This document shows positions 1 to 9,294 of a DNA stretch of 64,000 nt, piece after piece. The position numbers were made by a program, and so were the translations under genes. Source of the DNA: Bradyrhizobium sp. Ghvi (lineage in GTDB: Bacteria; Pseudomonadota; Alphaproteobacteria; Rhizobiales; Xanthobacteraceae); NCBI RefSeq assembly GCF_900115265.1, contig NZ_FOVU01000001.1, positions 779,001-843,000 on the forward strand, in the 5' to 3' direction. Below the pieces are notes generated by a model that ran no database searches, was not told the origin of the DNA, and was given only the letters and a program-made list of their open reading frames with translations. Within the stretch, counting starts at the first letter, position 1; the number at the start of each line of letters is the position of its first letter.

Positions 1-147
1 GTCTGGATCGTCGGCCGCATCGCCTATTTCATCGGCTATTCGCAGGCCGCCGCCAAGCGCGGCCCGGGCTTTGCGATCCAGGCCACCGCCGCGATCGCCC
101 TGTGGGTGGGCGCACTGGGCGCGGTGGTGATGCGGCTGGTGTCGTGA
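1..147 (+). CDS. MAPEG family membrane protein, C-terminal fragment
   Basis: Frame 1 is open from the first base to a TGA at 145-147 and encodes the last 48 residues of a protein that begins outside the window. The stretch YFIGYSQAAAKRGPGFAIQ followed by a hydrophobic helix matches the C-terminal part of MAPEG proteins, small four-helix membrane proteins related to microsomal glutathione transferase. MAPEG members conjugate glutathione or have unknown substrates. The fragment gives no way to tell which. It points towards the binding-protein gene on the other strand, with a palindromic repeat between them. Confidence 0.7.
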   Translation, partial: VWIVGRIAYFIGYSQAAAKRGPGFAIQATAAIALWVGALGAVVMRLVS

Positions 148-163
148 GGGCATCACACGCGCT

Positions 164-297
164 CGTGTCCCGGGCGCGGTCCAGCGTGTAACGCTGCGCC
201 GCTGAACCGGGACCCAATTTAGCCGGGAATTTGGAGAAGCGTGGGTCCCGGCTCTGCGGTGCACCGCTAAGAAGCGCTGCACCGCGTCCGGGACACG
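164..297. repeat. Palindromic intergenic repeat between convergent genes
   Basis: The element begins CGTGTCCCGG and ends with the reverse complement CCGGGACACG. Inner arms (GGGACCCA near 220 and TGGGTCCCGG near 242) and GC-rich hairpins fill the middle. It lies between two converging genes and could act as a bidirectional terminator. The same terminal sequence recurs at 15167-15267. Confidence 0.75.
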
Positions 298-303
298 AAA
301 GAC

Positions 304-1506
304 CTACTTCGTCAGCGGGCAGCCGCTTTCCTTGGCGGTGAAGAACGCCTGGTCGCCGGGGACCACGGCGAGCTGCTTGTAATAATCCCACGGCTTCTTC
401 GATTCCGAGGGCTTCTTGACCTCGAACAGATACATGTCGTGCACCATGCGGCCGTTCTCGAGCACCTTGCCCTTGGCGAAGGCGTCGTCGACCGGCAACT
501 CCTTCAGCTTCTTGGCGACCGCTTCGGTGTCCTTGGTGCCGGCGGCCTTCACCGCCTTCAGATAGCTCAGCGTCGCCGAATAGGTGCCGGCGTGGATCAT
601 GCTCGGCATCCGCCCGGTTCGCTTGAAGAAGCGCTCGGAGAAGGCGCGCGTCGCGTCGTCGTGATCCCAATAGAAACCCTCGGTCAGCACCAGGCCCTGC
701 GCCGCCTGCAGGCCGAGGCCGTGCACTTCGGCGAGCGTCATCAGGAGGCCGGCGAGCTTCTGGCCGCCGGAGACGATTCCGAACTCCGATGCCTGTTTGA
801 TCGAGTTGGTGGTGTCGAGGCCCGCATTGGCGAGGCCGACGATCTTGGCCTTCGAGCTCTGCGCCTGGAGCAGGAAGGACGAGAAGTCGGAAGAGTTGAG
901 CGGCACGCGCACCGAGCCGACCACCTTGCCGCCATTGGCGGTGACGATCTCGCTGGTGTCCTTCTCCAGCGCATAACCGAAGGCATAGTCCGCGGTGAGA
1001 AAGAACCAGGTGTCGCCGCCGGCTTTGGTCAGCGCACCACCGGTACCGACCGCAAGCGCGCGGGTGTCGTACGCCCAGTGGAAGCCGTAGGGCTGGCAGG
1101 CATCGCCCGTGAGGCGTGAGGTCGCGGCGCCGACGACGATGTCGATCTTCTTCTTCTCCTTGGAGAGCTCGTGGATCGCGAGCGCGACCGAAGAGGTCGT
1201 CAGCTCCGTGATCATGTCGACGTTCTCTACGTCGTACCAGCGTCGCGCGATCGAGGTGGCGAGATCGGGCTTGTTCTGGTGGTCGGCTGTGACCATCTCG
1301 ATCTTCTGGCCGAGCACCTCGCCGCCAAAATCCTCGATGGCCATCTTGGCCGCTTCGACGGAGTACTTGCCGCCGTAATCGGCATAGACGCCGGACTGAT
1401 CGTTGAGGATGCCGATCTTGACGCCTTGTCCCGTTCCTTGCGCGGAGGCCGGCGCCGCCAGCAAGAGAGCCGAAATTGCGGCAGCGGCCAAAAGTGCTGA
1501 TTTCAT
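304..1506 (-). CDS. ABC transporter substrate-binding protein, branched-chain amino acid (LivJ/LivK) type
   Basis: A 400-residue protein with a clear Sec signal peptide: MK start, Ala/Leu-rich core, cleavage near APASA|Q at residue 22-23. The mature part begins with the periplasmic-binding-protein fold signature ILNDQSGVYADYGG and has the length of Peripla_BP_6 family members. These proteins capture branched-chain amino acids, short amides or aromatic acids in the periplasm and hand them to a Liv-type ABC transporter. No permease or ATPase gene lies beside it, so it probably works with a transporter encoded elsewhere. The substrate cannot be read from sequence. Bradyrhizobia carry very many such binding proteins. 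Confidence 0.9.
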   Translation of the reverse strand: MKSALLAAAAISALLLAAPASAQGTGQGVKIGILNDQSGVYADYGGKYSVEAAKMAIEDFGGEVLGQKIEMVTADHQNKPDLATSIARRWYDVENVDMITELTTSSVALAIHELSKEKKKIDIVVGAATSRLTGDACQPYGFHWAYDTRALAVGTGGALTKAGGDTWFFLTADYAFGYALEKDTSEIVTANGGKVVGSVRVPLNSSDFSSFLLQAQSSKAKIVGLANAGLDTTNSIKQASEFGIVSGGQKLAGLLMTLAEVHGLGLQAAQGLVLTEGFYWDHDDATRAFSERFFKRTGRMPSMIHAGTYSATLSYLKAVKAAGTKDTEAVAKKLKELPVDDAFAKGKVLENGRMVHDMYLFEVKKPSESKKPWDYYKQLAVVPGDQAFFTAKESGCPLTK

Positions 1507-1622
1507 CTGTTATCTCCCAGCATTGTTCTGTTTTGAAATCGCGCGGAGTGTAGTGAAGAAGACCGGGCGTGCCCATCCATTTCATGTTGGTCGTTAGTAT
1601 GGGCGGCTTTGCGTCAAACAAC

Positions 1623-1761
1623 CGCTGTCGTCGCGGACAAGCGAAGCGCAGATCCGGACCCATAACCACAGGGAGGAGTTTTGCGAAGACCGTGGTGACG
1701 GGCTTCGCCCCGCACTGCTCCCTGGGGTTATGGATCCCCGCGTTCAGCGGGGATGACAGCG
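1623..1761. repeat. Palindromic intergenic repeat
   Basis: Long inverted repeat filling most of the 284-bp gap between the binding protein and the RND permease. CGCTGTC at the left end is matched by GACAGCG at the right. Inside, CCATAACCACAGGGAG near 1660 pairs imperfectly with CTCCCTGGGGTTATGG near 1718-1733. No coding sequence is supported in this gap. Confidence 0.65.
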
Positions 1762-1790
1762 GAGAGTCTGGAGACGCCAGTGGCCAACAC

Positions 1791-4700
1791 CTAAGAGCCC
1801 ACTGCCTCCGTCCCCTTCTCGTTCCGCCCCTCCGCCAGGTTCCGCACCACCACATAGAAGATCGGCGTGAACAAGAGGCCGAACAGGGTGACGCCGAGCA
1901 TGCCGAAGAACACGGCGACGCCGACCGCCTGGCGCATTTCGGAGCCCGAGCCGGACGAGATCACCAGCGGCAGCACGCCGAGGATGAAGGCAAAGGACGT
2001 CATCAAAATCGGCCGCAGGCGAAGCCGGCAGGCTTCGATGACGGCTTCCAGCCGCGGCTTGCCTTCGAGTTCGATGTCGCGCGCGAACTCGACGATGAGG
2101 ATCGCGTTCTTTGCCGCCAATCCCACCAGCACGACGAAGCCGATCTGGGTGAGAATATTGACGTCCTGACCCATGATGCGCACGCCGATGGTGGCCGCCA
2201 GCAGGCACATCGGCACGATCAGGATCACCGCGAACGGCAAGGTCCAGCTGCCATACTGCGCGGCGAGCACGAGATAGACGAACAGCACGCAGATCGGGAA
2301 CACGTAAAGGCCGGCATTGCCGCCATTGATCTGCTGATAGGACAGATCGGTCCACTCGAAGCTGAAGCCGCTCGGCAAGGTCTCATCGGCGAGCTTCTTG
2401 ATGGTGTTGAGCGCGGTGGTCGAGCTCACGCCCGGCGCAGGCTCGCCCTGAAGCTCGGACGCCGCATAGAGATTGTAGCGCGCGACGCGGTCGGGGCCCG
2501 AGACATCCCGGAAGTCAACCACGCTACCGAGCATCACCATGTCCCCGGAGGCGTTGCGCGTGCGCAGCCGCGCGAGATCGCTCGGCTCTTTGCGGAACGG
2601 GAAATCAGCCTGAGCGGTGACGTGATAGGTGCGACCGAACAGGTTGAAGTCGTTGACATAGGTCGATCCGAAATAGGTCTGGATCGTTTCGTTGATGTTG
2701 GAGATGGGCACGCCGAGCTTCTGCGCCTTGGTGCGGTCGATGTCGACGAACAATTGCGGCGTATTGGCCGAGAACGGCGAGAACACCGAGGGGCCGAGGA
2801 GCAAGGGCGATTTGCGTGCGGCGGCGACGAGCTCGTCTGTCGCCGACGCCAGCAGCTCCGGTCCACGGCCTTGCCGATCCTGGATGCGGATGGCGAAACC
2901 GCCGCCGGTGCCGATTCCGGGCACTGCCGGCGGCGGGATGACGATGATGAACGCGCCCTGGATCGCGGCCAGGCGCTTGCGCAGCTCGGCCGTGATCGCG
3001 TTGGCCGTCAGCCCCTTCTTCAGTCGCGCCTCCGGCTCATCGAACACCGGGAACAGCGCGGCCGCATTGCCCGCCTGGGTGCGCGTCGCGCCGGAGAAGC
3101 CGGCAAAGGCGGCAACGCGGATGATGCCCGGCGTGTCCAGCGCGATCCGCTCGATCTCGCGGACGATCTCGGTGGTGCGTGCGAGCGACGCCGCGCCCGG
3201 CAATTGCACCGAGACGATGACGTAGCCGCGGTCCTGCGCCGGGATGAAGCCCTGCGGCGTGGTCCCGATCAGCCAGCCGGCGCTGCCGATCAGCACCACA
3301 TAGATCAGCAGCATCACGACGGAATGCCGGATCACGAAATCAGCGACGCTTGCATAGCCGTGCGAGAGCCGGTCGAACGCGCGGTTGAAAGCACCGGTGA
3401 AGGCGCCCCAGCCGCGCGCGATCAGATTCCAGGCGGCAGGCGGCCGCTTCTCTTCATGAGGCGTGAGGATCTGCGAGGCCAGCGCCGGCGACAGGGTCAG
3501 CGAGCAGAAGCAGGAGATCGCAGTCGCGACCGCGATGGTGACAGCGAACTGCTGGAAGAATTGCCCGGAGATACCGCCCAGGAATGCCGTGGGAACGAAC
3601 ACGGCGCATAGCACCAGCGCGATCGAGACCAGCGCACCGCCGACCTCCTCCATCGTCTTCAGCGCCGCGTCGCGCCTGGTGAGGCCGTGCTCGAGATGGC
3701 GCTCGACATTCTCGACCACGACGATGGCGTCGTCGACCACGATACCGACGGCGAGCACGAGCCCGAACAGCGTGAGGTTGTTGATGGAGAAGCCGAGCGC
3801 CGCCATCACGGCAAAGGTGCCGACCAGCGAGACCGGGATCGCGATGATCGGGATGATCGCGGGACGCCAGCCCTGCAGGAACACCAGCACCACGACCACG
3901 ACGAGCAGCATGGCTTCGTAGATGGTCTTGATCAGCTCGTGAACGGACTGCGCGATGAACTCGGTCGGATTGTAGCCGATATTGTAGTCGAGCCCCTTCG
4001 GAAAGCTCTCCTTCAGCTTCGTCATGGTGTCGGAGATGTGCTTTGCCGTCGCCAGCGCATTCGACCCAGGCCGCTGCGTCACCAGCATGGCGACAGCCGA
4101 TTTGCGCAGCAGGAAGCTGTTGGTGGAATAGGCGAGCGCGCCGAGCTCGATGCGGGCGACGTCGCGCAGGCGCACCGTGCGACCGTCCGAGCCAGCTTTG
4201 ATCAGGATGTCCTCGAACTGCTTCTGGTCTTTCAATCGTCCCGTAAAAACCAGATTCGGCTGGAACGCGCGGTCGGCGATCGGCGGCTCGGCGACCTGGC
4301 CGCCGGCGATCTGCACGTTCTGAGCCCGGATCGCGGCCAGCACCTCGGCCGAGGTCAGGCCGAGATTGGCGATGCGGTCAGGATCGAGCCAGAGCCGCAT
4401 CGAATAATCGCGCGCGCCGAAGATCTGGATGTCGCCGACGCCGTCGATGCGCAGCAGCTGATCGCGCACCTGGAGCAGCGCGTAGTTGGAGATGTAGAGC
4501 TGGTCGAAGGTGTCGTCCGGCGACAGCATGAACACGACCATCAGGATGTCGGGCGAGTTCTTGCGGGTGACGACGCCGTTGCGCTGCACTTCGTCCGGCA
4601 GCTGCGGCTGCGCGATCGCGACGCGGTTCTGGACCAGCACCTGCGCCTTGTCGAGATCGGTGCCCAACTTGAAGGTGACGGTGATGGTGAGCTGGCCGTT

Positions 4701-4958
4701 CGAGGTCGCCTGGCTGTAGAGATACAGCATGTCCTCGACGCCGTTGATCTGCTGCTCGATTGGAGCCGCGACGGTATCGGACACGGTCTGGGCCGAGGCG
4801 CCCGGATATTGCGTGGTGACGACGACGGTCGGCGGAACCACTTGCGGATATTCGGAGACCGGCAGCGTCGAATAGGCGAGCGCGCCGACAATCAGCAGCA
4901 CGATCGACAGCACCATCGCCAGGATGGGCTGGTTGATGGAGAGGCGGCCAAGATTCAT
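1791..4958 (-). CDS. RND efflux pump inner-membrane permease (AcrB/MexB, HAE1 family)
   Basis: A 1055-residue proton-driven exporter, the usual size for hydrophobe/amphiphile RND pumps. The N-terminus is a typical first helix (LSINQPILAMVLSIVLLIVG). The proton-relay aspartates sit in helix 4 as VVDDAIVVVENVERH around residues 408-409, and the partner lysine occurs in GLAAKNAILIVEFARD near the C-terminus. Large porter domains lie between helices 1-2 and 7-8. Its ATG overlaps the stop of the upstream adaptor gene as ATGA, so the two are co-transcribed and translationally coupled. No outer-membrane factor gene is adjacent, so a TolC-like partner must come from elsewhere. Substrates are unknown; multidrug export is a family inference. 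Confidence 0.95.
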   Translation of the reverse strand: MNLGRLSINQPILAMVLSIVLLIVGALAYSTLPVSEYPQVVPPTVVVTTQYPGASAQTVSDTVAAPIEQQINGVEDMLYLYSQATSNGQLTITVTFKLGTDLDKAQVLVQNRVAIAQPQLPDEVQRNGVVTRKNSPDILMVVFMLSPDDTFDQLYISNYALLQVRDQLLRIDGVGDIQIFGARDYSMRLWLDPDRIANLGLTSAEVLAAIRAQNVQIAGGQVAEPPIADRAFQPNLVFTGRLKDQKQFEDILIKAGSDGRTVRLRDVARIELGALAYSTNSFLLRKSAVAMLVTQRPGSNALATAKHISDTMTKLKESFPKGLDYNIGYNPTEFIAQSVHELIKTIYEAMLLVVVVVLVFLQGWRPAIIPIIAIPVSLVGTFAVMAALGFSINNLTLFGLVLAVGIVVDDAIVVVENVERHLEHGLTRRDAALKTMEEVGGALVSIALVLCAVFVPTAFLGGISGQFFQQFAVTIAVATAISCFCSLTLSPALASQILTPHEEKRPPAAWNLIARGWGAFTGAFNRAFDRLSHGYASVADFVIRHSVVMLLIYVVLIGSAGWLIGTTPQGFIPAQDRGYVIVSVQLPGAASLARTTEIVREIERIALDTPGIIRVAAFAGFSGATRTQAGNAAALFPVFDEPEARLKKGLTANAITAELRKRLAAIQGAFIIVIPPPAVPGIGTGGGFAIRIQDRQGRGPELLASATDELVAAARKSPLLLGPSVFSPFSANTPQLFVDIDRTKAQKLGVPISNINETIQTYFGSTYVNDFNLFGRTYHVTAQADFPFRKEPSDLARLRTRNASGDMVMLGSVVDFRDVSGPDRVARYNLYAASELQGEPAPGVSSTTALNTIKKLADETLPSGFSFEWTDLSYQQINGGNAGLYVFPICVLFVYLVLAAQYGSWTLPFAVILIVPMCLLAATIGVRIMGQDVNILTQIGFVVLVGLAAKNAILIVEFARDIELEGKPRLEAVIEACRLRLRPILMTSFAFILGVLPLVISSGSGSEMRQAVGVAVFFGMLGVTLFGLLFTPIFYVVVRNLAEGRNEKGTEAVGS

Positions 4959-6172
4959 GACTTGTCACCAGCCTTGCCACCGGCCGGCGCTTGAGCGGTC
5001 TGCGGGGTGACCTTGGCGCCGACGCGGGCGCGCTGGATGCCGTTGACGATGACGCGGTCCTCGGCCTTCAGGCCTTCGCGGATCACGCGCAGGCCGTCAT
5101 CGAGCGGCCCGAGCACCACGGGCCGCGCCTCAACGGTGTCGTCGGACTTCACCACGAACACGATCTTGCGCGACTGGTCGGTTGCAACAGCGGCATCCGG
5201 GATCAACAGCGCCTCGTAAGGCGCGCTGCCGATCAGCCTGACACGGCCGAACTGGCCGGGCAGGATCGACAGATCGGTGTTCTTGACCACGGCGCGGCTG
5301 CGCAGCGTGCCGGTGGAGACATCGAGGCGGTTGTCGAGGAAGTTGACGGAGCCCTCATGCGACGGCTTGGTTTCGCCGGCGAGCGTCACCTGCACGGGGT
5401 TTGCCGTGTCGCGCGAGCTCGGGCGCTTCCCTTCGAACCAGAGCTTGCTGTATTTCATGAAGGCCGTCTCATCCATGTCGAAATAGATGTAGATCGGGTC
5501 CATCGTCACGATCGAGGTCAGCAAGGTCGACGAGCCGTTGTCGCTGCCCTGCACGAGATTGCCGGGACTGACGAGATGACGGCTGACGCGGCCGGTGATC
5601 GGCGCGGTGACATGAGTGAACTCGATGTTGAGCTGGGCAGCCTTCAGTGCGCCCTCGGCCTGGGTCTCGGCGGCGTGCGCAGCCTGCAAGGCTTGGCGGC
5701 GCTGGTCGACGACCTGCTCGGACACCGCGCTGGTCTGCACGAGGTTCAGGCCGCGGTCGAGCTCGCGCTTCGCAAGCTCCACCTTGGCGCGGGCATCGGA
5801 GAGCTGGCCATCGGCTTGCTCGGCCACCGCCTCGAACGGGCGCGGGTCAATCACGTAGAGCAGGTCGCCCTGGTGGACGATCGCGCCGTCCTGGAACTCG
5901 ACCGAGTTGACGAAGCCGCCGACGCGGGGGCGCACCTGCACCTCTTCCACCGCCTCGAAGCGGCCGGTGTACTCGTCCCAATCGGTGACGGTGCGCTTGA
6001 CCGGCTGCGCGACAGTGACCGGCGGCGGCGGCGGCGCGGCCGCTTGCGAGGTCGGCTGTCCGCAACCGCTGAGCGCGAAGGCCGCTACGAGCAGGCCGGC
6101 TAAGGCGAACGGCCGGGACTGAACGAAATCGTGCGTCGTGGCAAATTGCTCGCTTCCGTCCGGTCCGCTCAT
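4955..6172 (-). CDS. RND efflux pump periplasmic adaptor (membrane fusion protein, lipoprotein)
   Basis: A 405-residue adaptor bridging the RND permease to an outer-membrane channel. The frame stays open further upstream, but that part is repeat-derived sequence. ATG at 6172 gives a short cytoplasmic leader, a hydrophobic helix and a lipobox LSGC about 35 residues in. Another ATG lies five codons upstream. The body shows the adaptor order: beta-strand containing VRPRVGGFVNSVEFQDG, lipoyl-like hairpin, alpha-helical coiled coil (residues about 115-190), second lipoyl half (FTHVTAPITGRVSRHLV) and beta-barrel. A run of prolines follows the lipobox. It overlaps the permease gene by 4 bp and precedes it, the usual order. 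Confidence 0.92.
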   Translation of the reverse strand: MSGPDGSEQFATTHDFVQSRPFALAGLLVAAFALSGCGQPTSQAAAPPPPPVTVAQPVKRTVTDWDEYTGRFEAVEEVQVRPRVGGFVNSVEFQDGAIVHQGDLLYVIDPRPFEAVAEQADGQLSDARAKVELAKRELDRGLNLVQTSAVSEQVVDQRRQALQAAHAAETQAEGALKAAQLNIEFTHVTAPITGRVSRHLVSPGNLVQGSDNGSSTLLTSIVTMDPIYIYFDMDETAFMKYSKLWFEGKRPSSRDTANPVQVTLAGETKPSHEGSVNFLDNRLDVSTGTLRSRAVVKNTDLSILPGQFGRVRLIGSAPYEALLIPDAAVATDQSRKIVFVVKSDDTVEARPVVLGPLDDGLRVIREGLKAEDRVIVNGIQRARVGAKVTPQTAQAPAGGKAGDKS

Positions 6173-6567
6173 CCCAGGTCCTCGCATCAAAGCCGCAGAA
6201 ACACAGGGTACGCTTTTACCTGCGGGCGCCACAAGATGGGTGGCAATGATGAACTCTTCAAGACCAATCCGTGTGCAACGCGCCAGAGAATGCCCTGGCC
6301 GGATGGCGGGTTGACAGCGCCCTCGCCTGCGGGGAGAGGCCGACGTTCGCCGAGCGATGCGAAGCATCGCCCGGAGCGCGGCGGGTGAGGGGACTCTCCA
6401 CGAGAGTAACTGTCCCCTCCCTCGCGGAGAGCCCCCCTCACCCCAACCCTCTCCCCCGCACGCGGGGAGAGGGAGAAGAGCACCAGCGTCTTCGCACATG
6501 ACGGGCTCTGTGGGCTCGGCTAGATTATCCCATAGAAAACAAGACGAATTGTCCGGGGAGGACAGGC
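6173..6567. other. 395-bp gene-free divergent intergenic region with palindromic repeat
   Basis: Separates the minus-strand pump operon from the plus-strand dehydrogenase gene. It contains a repeat of the type CTCACCCCAACCCTCTCCCC, whose inverted copy CGGGGAGAGGGAG follows directly (hairpin about 6449-6475), and a related GC-rich arm around 6310-6400. AT-richer sequence at 6515-6550 is the likely promoter area of the plus-strand gene. I could not assign -35/-10 boxes with confidence, and no protein is supported here. Confidence 0.6.
6449..6475. repeat. CTCTCCCC/GGGGAGAG palindromic repeat
   Basis: Hairpin with arms CTCTCCCCCGC and GCGGGGAGAGGG around a very short loop, next to the phrase CTCACCCCAACC that accompanies this element widely in rhizobial genomes. 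A looser copy lies at 50310-50362. Confidence 0.7.
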
Positions 6568-7722
6568 GTGCACAAGGGACGTGTCGTTTACGGCGCGATC
6601 GAGGAGGTCGTGTTCGGCCATCCCGCGGCTGAGGCCGTCGTCGCGCAGATGGACCGGCTCGGAACCCACCGCGCCTTCCTCATGGTCTCGGGCACGCTGA
6701 ACCGGCAGACCGACGAAATCGCAAAAATCCGAGAGGCGCTGGGCCCGCGCTGTGCCGGGCTGTTCGACGCGATGCCCGCGCATACGCCGCGCGAGGCGGT
6801 GATCGCGGCGACCAACGCCGCGCGCGCAGCCGGCGCCGACCTGATCGTCACCGTTGGCGGCGGATCGATCACCGACGGCGCCAAGGCGGTGCAGCTCTGC
6901 CTCGCCAACGGCATCGACGATACCGCGGGCATCGACCGCATCCGCGTGCGCAAGGGTGTCGCACCTGACATGACTGCGCCAACGGTGCGGCAGATCAGCG
7001 TACCGACGACGATCGCGGGAGGCGAATTCTCGTCGATTGCCGGCGTCACCGACCTCAGCACGCATGTGAAGCAGATGCTGCGGCATCCGCTGACCGTACC
7101 GCGCGCGACCATTCTCGACCCAGCCATCACAGTGCACACGCCGGAATGGCTGTTCCTCTCCACCGGCATCCGCGCCGTCGATCATTGCGTCGAGGCGATC
7201 TGCTCGCACGAGACGCATCCCTACGCCGATGCCCAATCGGTGAAGGGCCTCGCCATGCTCGCCGACGCATTGCCGCGGGTGAAGGCCGATCCCGGCGATC
7301 TCGACGCGCGGATGGATGCCCAGATCGGCACCTGGCTGTCGATGGGGGCGCTCGCGGCCGGCGTGCCGATGGGGGCGAGCCACGGTATCGGCTACGTGCT
7401 GGGGGGCGCCTTCGACGTGCCGCACGGCTACACGTCCTGCGTCATGCTGCCGGCGGTAATGCGCTGGAATGCAAGCGCCAATGCCGAACAGCAGATGATC
7501 GTCGCCGCCGCGATGGGTTATCCCGGCCACAACGCCGCCGACGTGCTCGATGCCTTCATTCGTTCGCTCGGCATGCCGCGCAGCCTCGCCGCCGTTGGCG
7601 TCTCGTCCGAGCATTTTGATGCCATCGCAGAACAGGCGATGCGCACGAACTGGATCCCGCGCAACCCGCGCAAGATCGAGAGTCCGGCGCAGATACGCGA
7701 AATCCTCGATCTCGCCGCATGA
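6568..7722 (+). CDS. Iron-containing alcohol dehydrogenase, maleylacetate reductase-like
   Basis: A 384-residue member of the group III metal-dependent dehydrogenases, starting at GTG behind a GGGGAGGA ribosome site. The nucleotide-binding turn is TVGGGSITDGAKAV (about residues 92-105). Metal-ligand histidines occur in VDHCVEAICSHE, GASHGIGY and VPHGYTS, the arrangement shared by maleylacetate reductases and hydroxyacid-oxoacid transhydrogenases. Maleylacetate reductases reduce maleylacetate to 3-oxoadipate at the end of chloroaromatic and resorcinol pathways. No ring-cleavage dioxygenase is nearby, so the true substrate may be another oxo acid or alcohol. It is followed after 21 bp by an acyl-CoA synthetase, and the two are probably one operon. 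Confidence 0.85.
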   Translation: MHKGRVVYGAIEEVVFGHPAAEAVVAQMDRLGTHRAFLMVSGTLNRQTDEIAKIREALGPRCAGLFDAMPAHTPREAVIAATNAARAAGADLIVTVGGGSITDGAKAVQLCLANGIDDTAGIDRIRVRKGVAPDMTAPTVRQISVPTTIAGGEFSSIAGVTDLSTHVKQMLRHPLTVPRATILDPAITVHTPEWLFLSTGIRAVDHCVEAICSHETHPYADAQSVKGLAMLADALPRVKADPGDLDARMDAQIGTWLSMGALAAGVPMGASHGIGYVLGGAFDVPHGYTSCVMLPAVMRWNASANAEQQMIVAAAMGYPGHNAADVLDAFIRSLGMPRSLAAVGVSSEHFDAIAEQAMRTNWIPRNPRKIESPAQIREILDLAA

Positions 7723-7743
7723 TGTCGTAATGCCGGAGGACTG

Positions 7744-9294
7744 ATGTACCCAGGTCTGCATGCTCGCCTGCGTCCGCTGCAACCCGCCTTCATCATGGCC
7801 GCAACGAGCGAGGCCGTCACCTATCGCGAGCTGGAGGTGCGCAGCAATCGCCTCGCGCATCTGTTTCGCAAACATGGCCTGAAGCGGCTCGATCATTACT
7901 CGATCTTCATGGAGAACAATTCGCGCTATCTCGAAGCCTGCGGCGCGGGTGAGCGGTCCGGCCTCTATTACACCTGCATCAACTCCTTCCTGACGCCGGG
8001 CGAGCTGGCCTATCTCCTCGTCAACAGCCAGTCCAAGATCCTGATCACGTCCGTGGCGAAGCTCGACATCGCGCGTGTGGCGATCCAAGCGTGTCCCGAA
8101 ATCAAGCTCTGCATCGTTGCCGACGGCCCCGGCGAGAGCGAACGCATCGTCGGGCTGGCTGATGTCAGCGCGGATCTGCCGAAGACACCGATCGCCGATG
8201 AGTGGCTCGGCACTGCGATGCTCTATTCGTCCGGCACGACCGGACGGCCGAAGGGCATCCTGCGGCCGCTGCCGGAGGAGCCGCCGAAACACAATCTGCC
8301 GCTGTTCGATTTCCTGACCAAGCTTTGGCAATACCGCGAGGGCATGGTCTATCTGTCGCCGGCACCGCTCTATCATTCGGCGCCGCAGGCCGCGGTCAAT
8401 TTGACAATCCGTATGGGCGGCACCGTGATCATCATGGAGCATTTCGATCCGGAGCGTTACCTCCAGCTCGTCGAGCAATGGGGCATCACCCACAGCCAGC
8501 TGGTGCCGACCATGTTCTCGCGCATGCTGAAGCTGCCTGAGGAGGTGCGAAAGCGTTACGATTTGTCCTCGCTCGAAACCGCGATCCATGCCGCGGCGCC
8601 TTGCCCGGCGCTGGTCAAGGACGACATGATCAAATGGTGGGGGCCGATCATCCACGAATATTACGGCGCGACCGAAGGGCTCGGCTTCACGGCCTGCGAT
8701 AGCGAGGAATGGCTTGCCCACCGCGGCACCGTCGGCAAGGTGCTGCTCGGCGACCTCCATATTCTCGACGAGAACATGCGGGAATGCCCGACCGGCACGC
8801 CCGGCCAGGTCTGGTTCAAGACCGCGTCGCCGTTCGAATATTTCAACGATCCCGAGAAGACCAAGGAGGCGCGCTCGGCCGACGGCAGCATGAGCACGGT
8901 CGGCGATGTCGGCTATGTCGATGAGGACCGCTTTCTCTATCTCACCGACCGCGCCACCTTCATGATCATCTCGGGCGGCGTGAACATCTATCCGCAGGAA
9001 TGCGAGAATCTGCTGATCACCCATCCCAAGGTCGCAGACGCCGCGGTGTTCGGCGTGCCCAATGCCGATCTCGGCGAGGAGGTGAAGGCGGTGGTGCAGC
9101 CGATGCCGGGCGTGACGCCGGGTCCCGCGTTGGCCGAGGAGCTGATTGCTTTCTGCGGGCAGTCCCTGTCGCGGCAGAAGGTGCCGCGCTCGGTCGACTT
9201 CGAGAAGGAACTGCCGCGGCTGCCGACGGGCAAGCTGTACAAGCGGCTGCTCAGGGATCGGTACTGGGGCAACAAGACGTCAAGGATCGTGTGA
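7744..9294 (+). CDS. AMP-forming acyl-CoA synthetase (ANL superfamily)
   Basis: A 516-residue ligase that would activate a carboxylic acid with ATP and CoA through an acyl-adenylate. The P-loop-like core is YSSGTTGRPKGIL (about residues 160-172). The second core motif is YYGATEG. The hinge region reads VGDVGYVDEDRFLYLTDR instead of the commoner TGD, and the catalytic lysine sits in PTGKLYKRLLR at the C-terminus. It lies 21 bp behind the dehydrogenase gene and points into the ABC importer genes. The importer may bring in the acid that this enzyme activates; that is inference from proximity. The acid is unidentified. Confidence 0.88.
   Translation: MYPGLHARLRPLQPAFIMAATSEAVTYRELEVRSNRLAHLFRKHGLKRLDHYSIFMENNSRYLEACGAGERSGLYYTCINSFLTPGELAYLLVNSQSKILITSVAKLDIARVAIQACPEIKLCIVADGPGESERIVGLADVSADLPKTPIADEWLGTAMLYSSGTTGRPKGILRPLPEEPPKHNLPLFDFLTKLWQYREGMVYLSPAPLYHSAPQAAVNLTIRMGGTVIIMEHFDPERYLQLVEQWGITHSQLVPTMFSRMLKLPEEVRKRYDLSSLETAIHAAAPCPALVKDDMIKWWGPIIHEYYGATEGLGFTACDSEEWLAHRGTVGKVLLGDLHILDENMRECPTGTPGQVWFKTASPFEYFNDPEKTKEARSADGSMSTVGDVGYVDEDRFLYLTDRATFMIISGGVNIYPQECENLLITHPKVADAAVFGVPNADLGEEVKAVVQPMPGVTPGPALAEELIAFCGQSLSRQKVPRSVDFEKELPRLPTGKLYKRLLRDRYWGNKTSRIV

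Noticed and set aside
29..1855. Very long open frame (608 codons) antisense-offset to the binding protein gene
   Set aside because: It is Arg/Gly-rich shadow translation produced by high GC in another frame of the real gene at 304-1506, which has a signal peptide and family motifs.
6173..6499. N-terminal extension of the RND adaptor
   Set aside because: It is encoded by repeat DNA, and the lipoprotein signal starts correctly only from ATG 6172.
6568..7722. Firm naming as maleylacetate reductase of an aromatic pathway
   Set aside because: The fold and motifs fit, but no ring-cleavage or hydroxyquinol genes are nearby, so only the wider family is claimed.
6520..9024. Open frame of 834 codons opposite the dehydrogenase and acyl-CoA synthetase genes
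   Set aside because: The translation is His/Asp/Arg-rich with no family motif. The plus-strand genes in the same place have complete catalytic motifs and ribosome sites.
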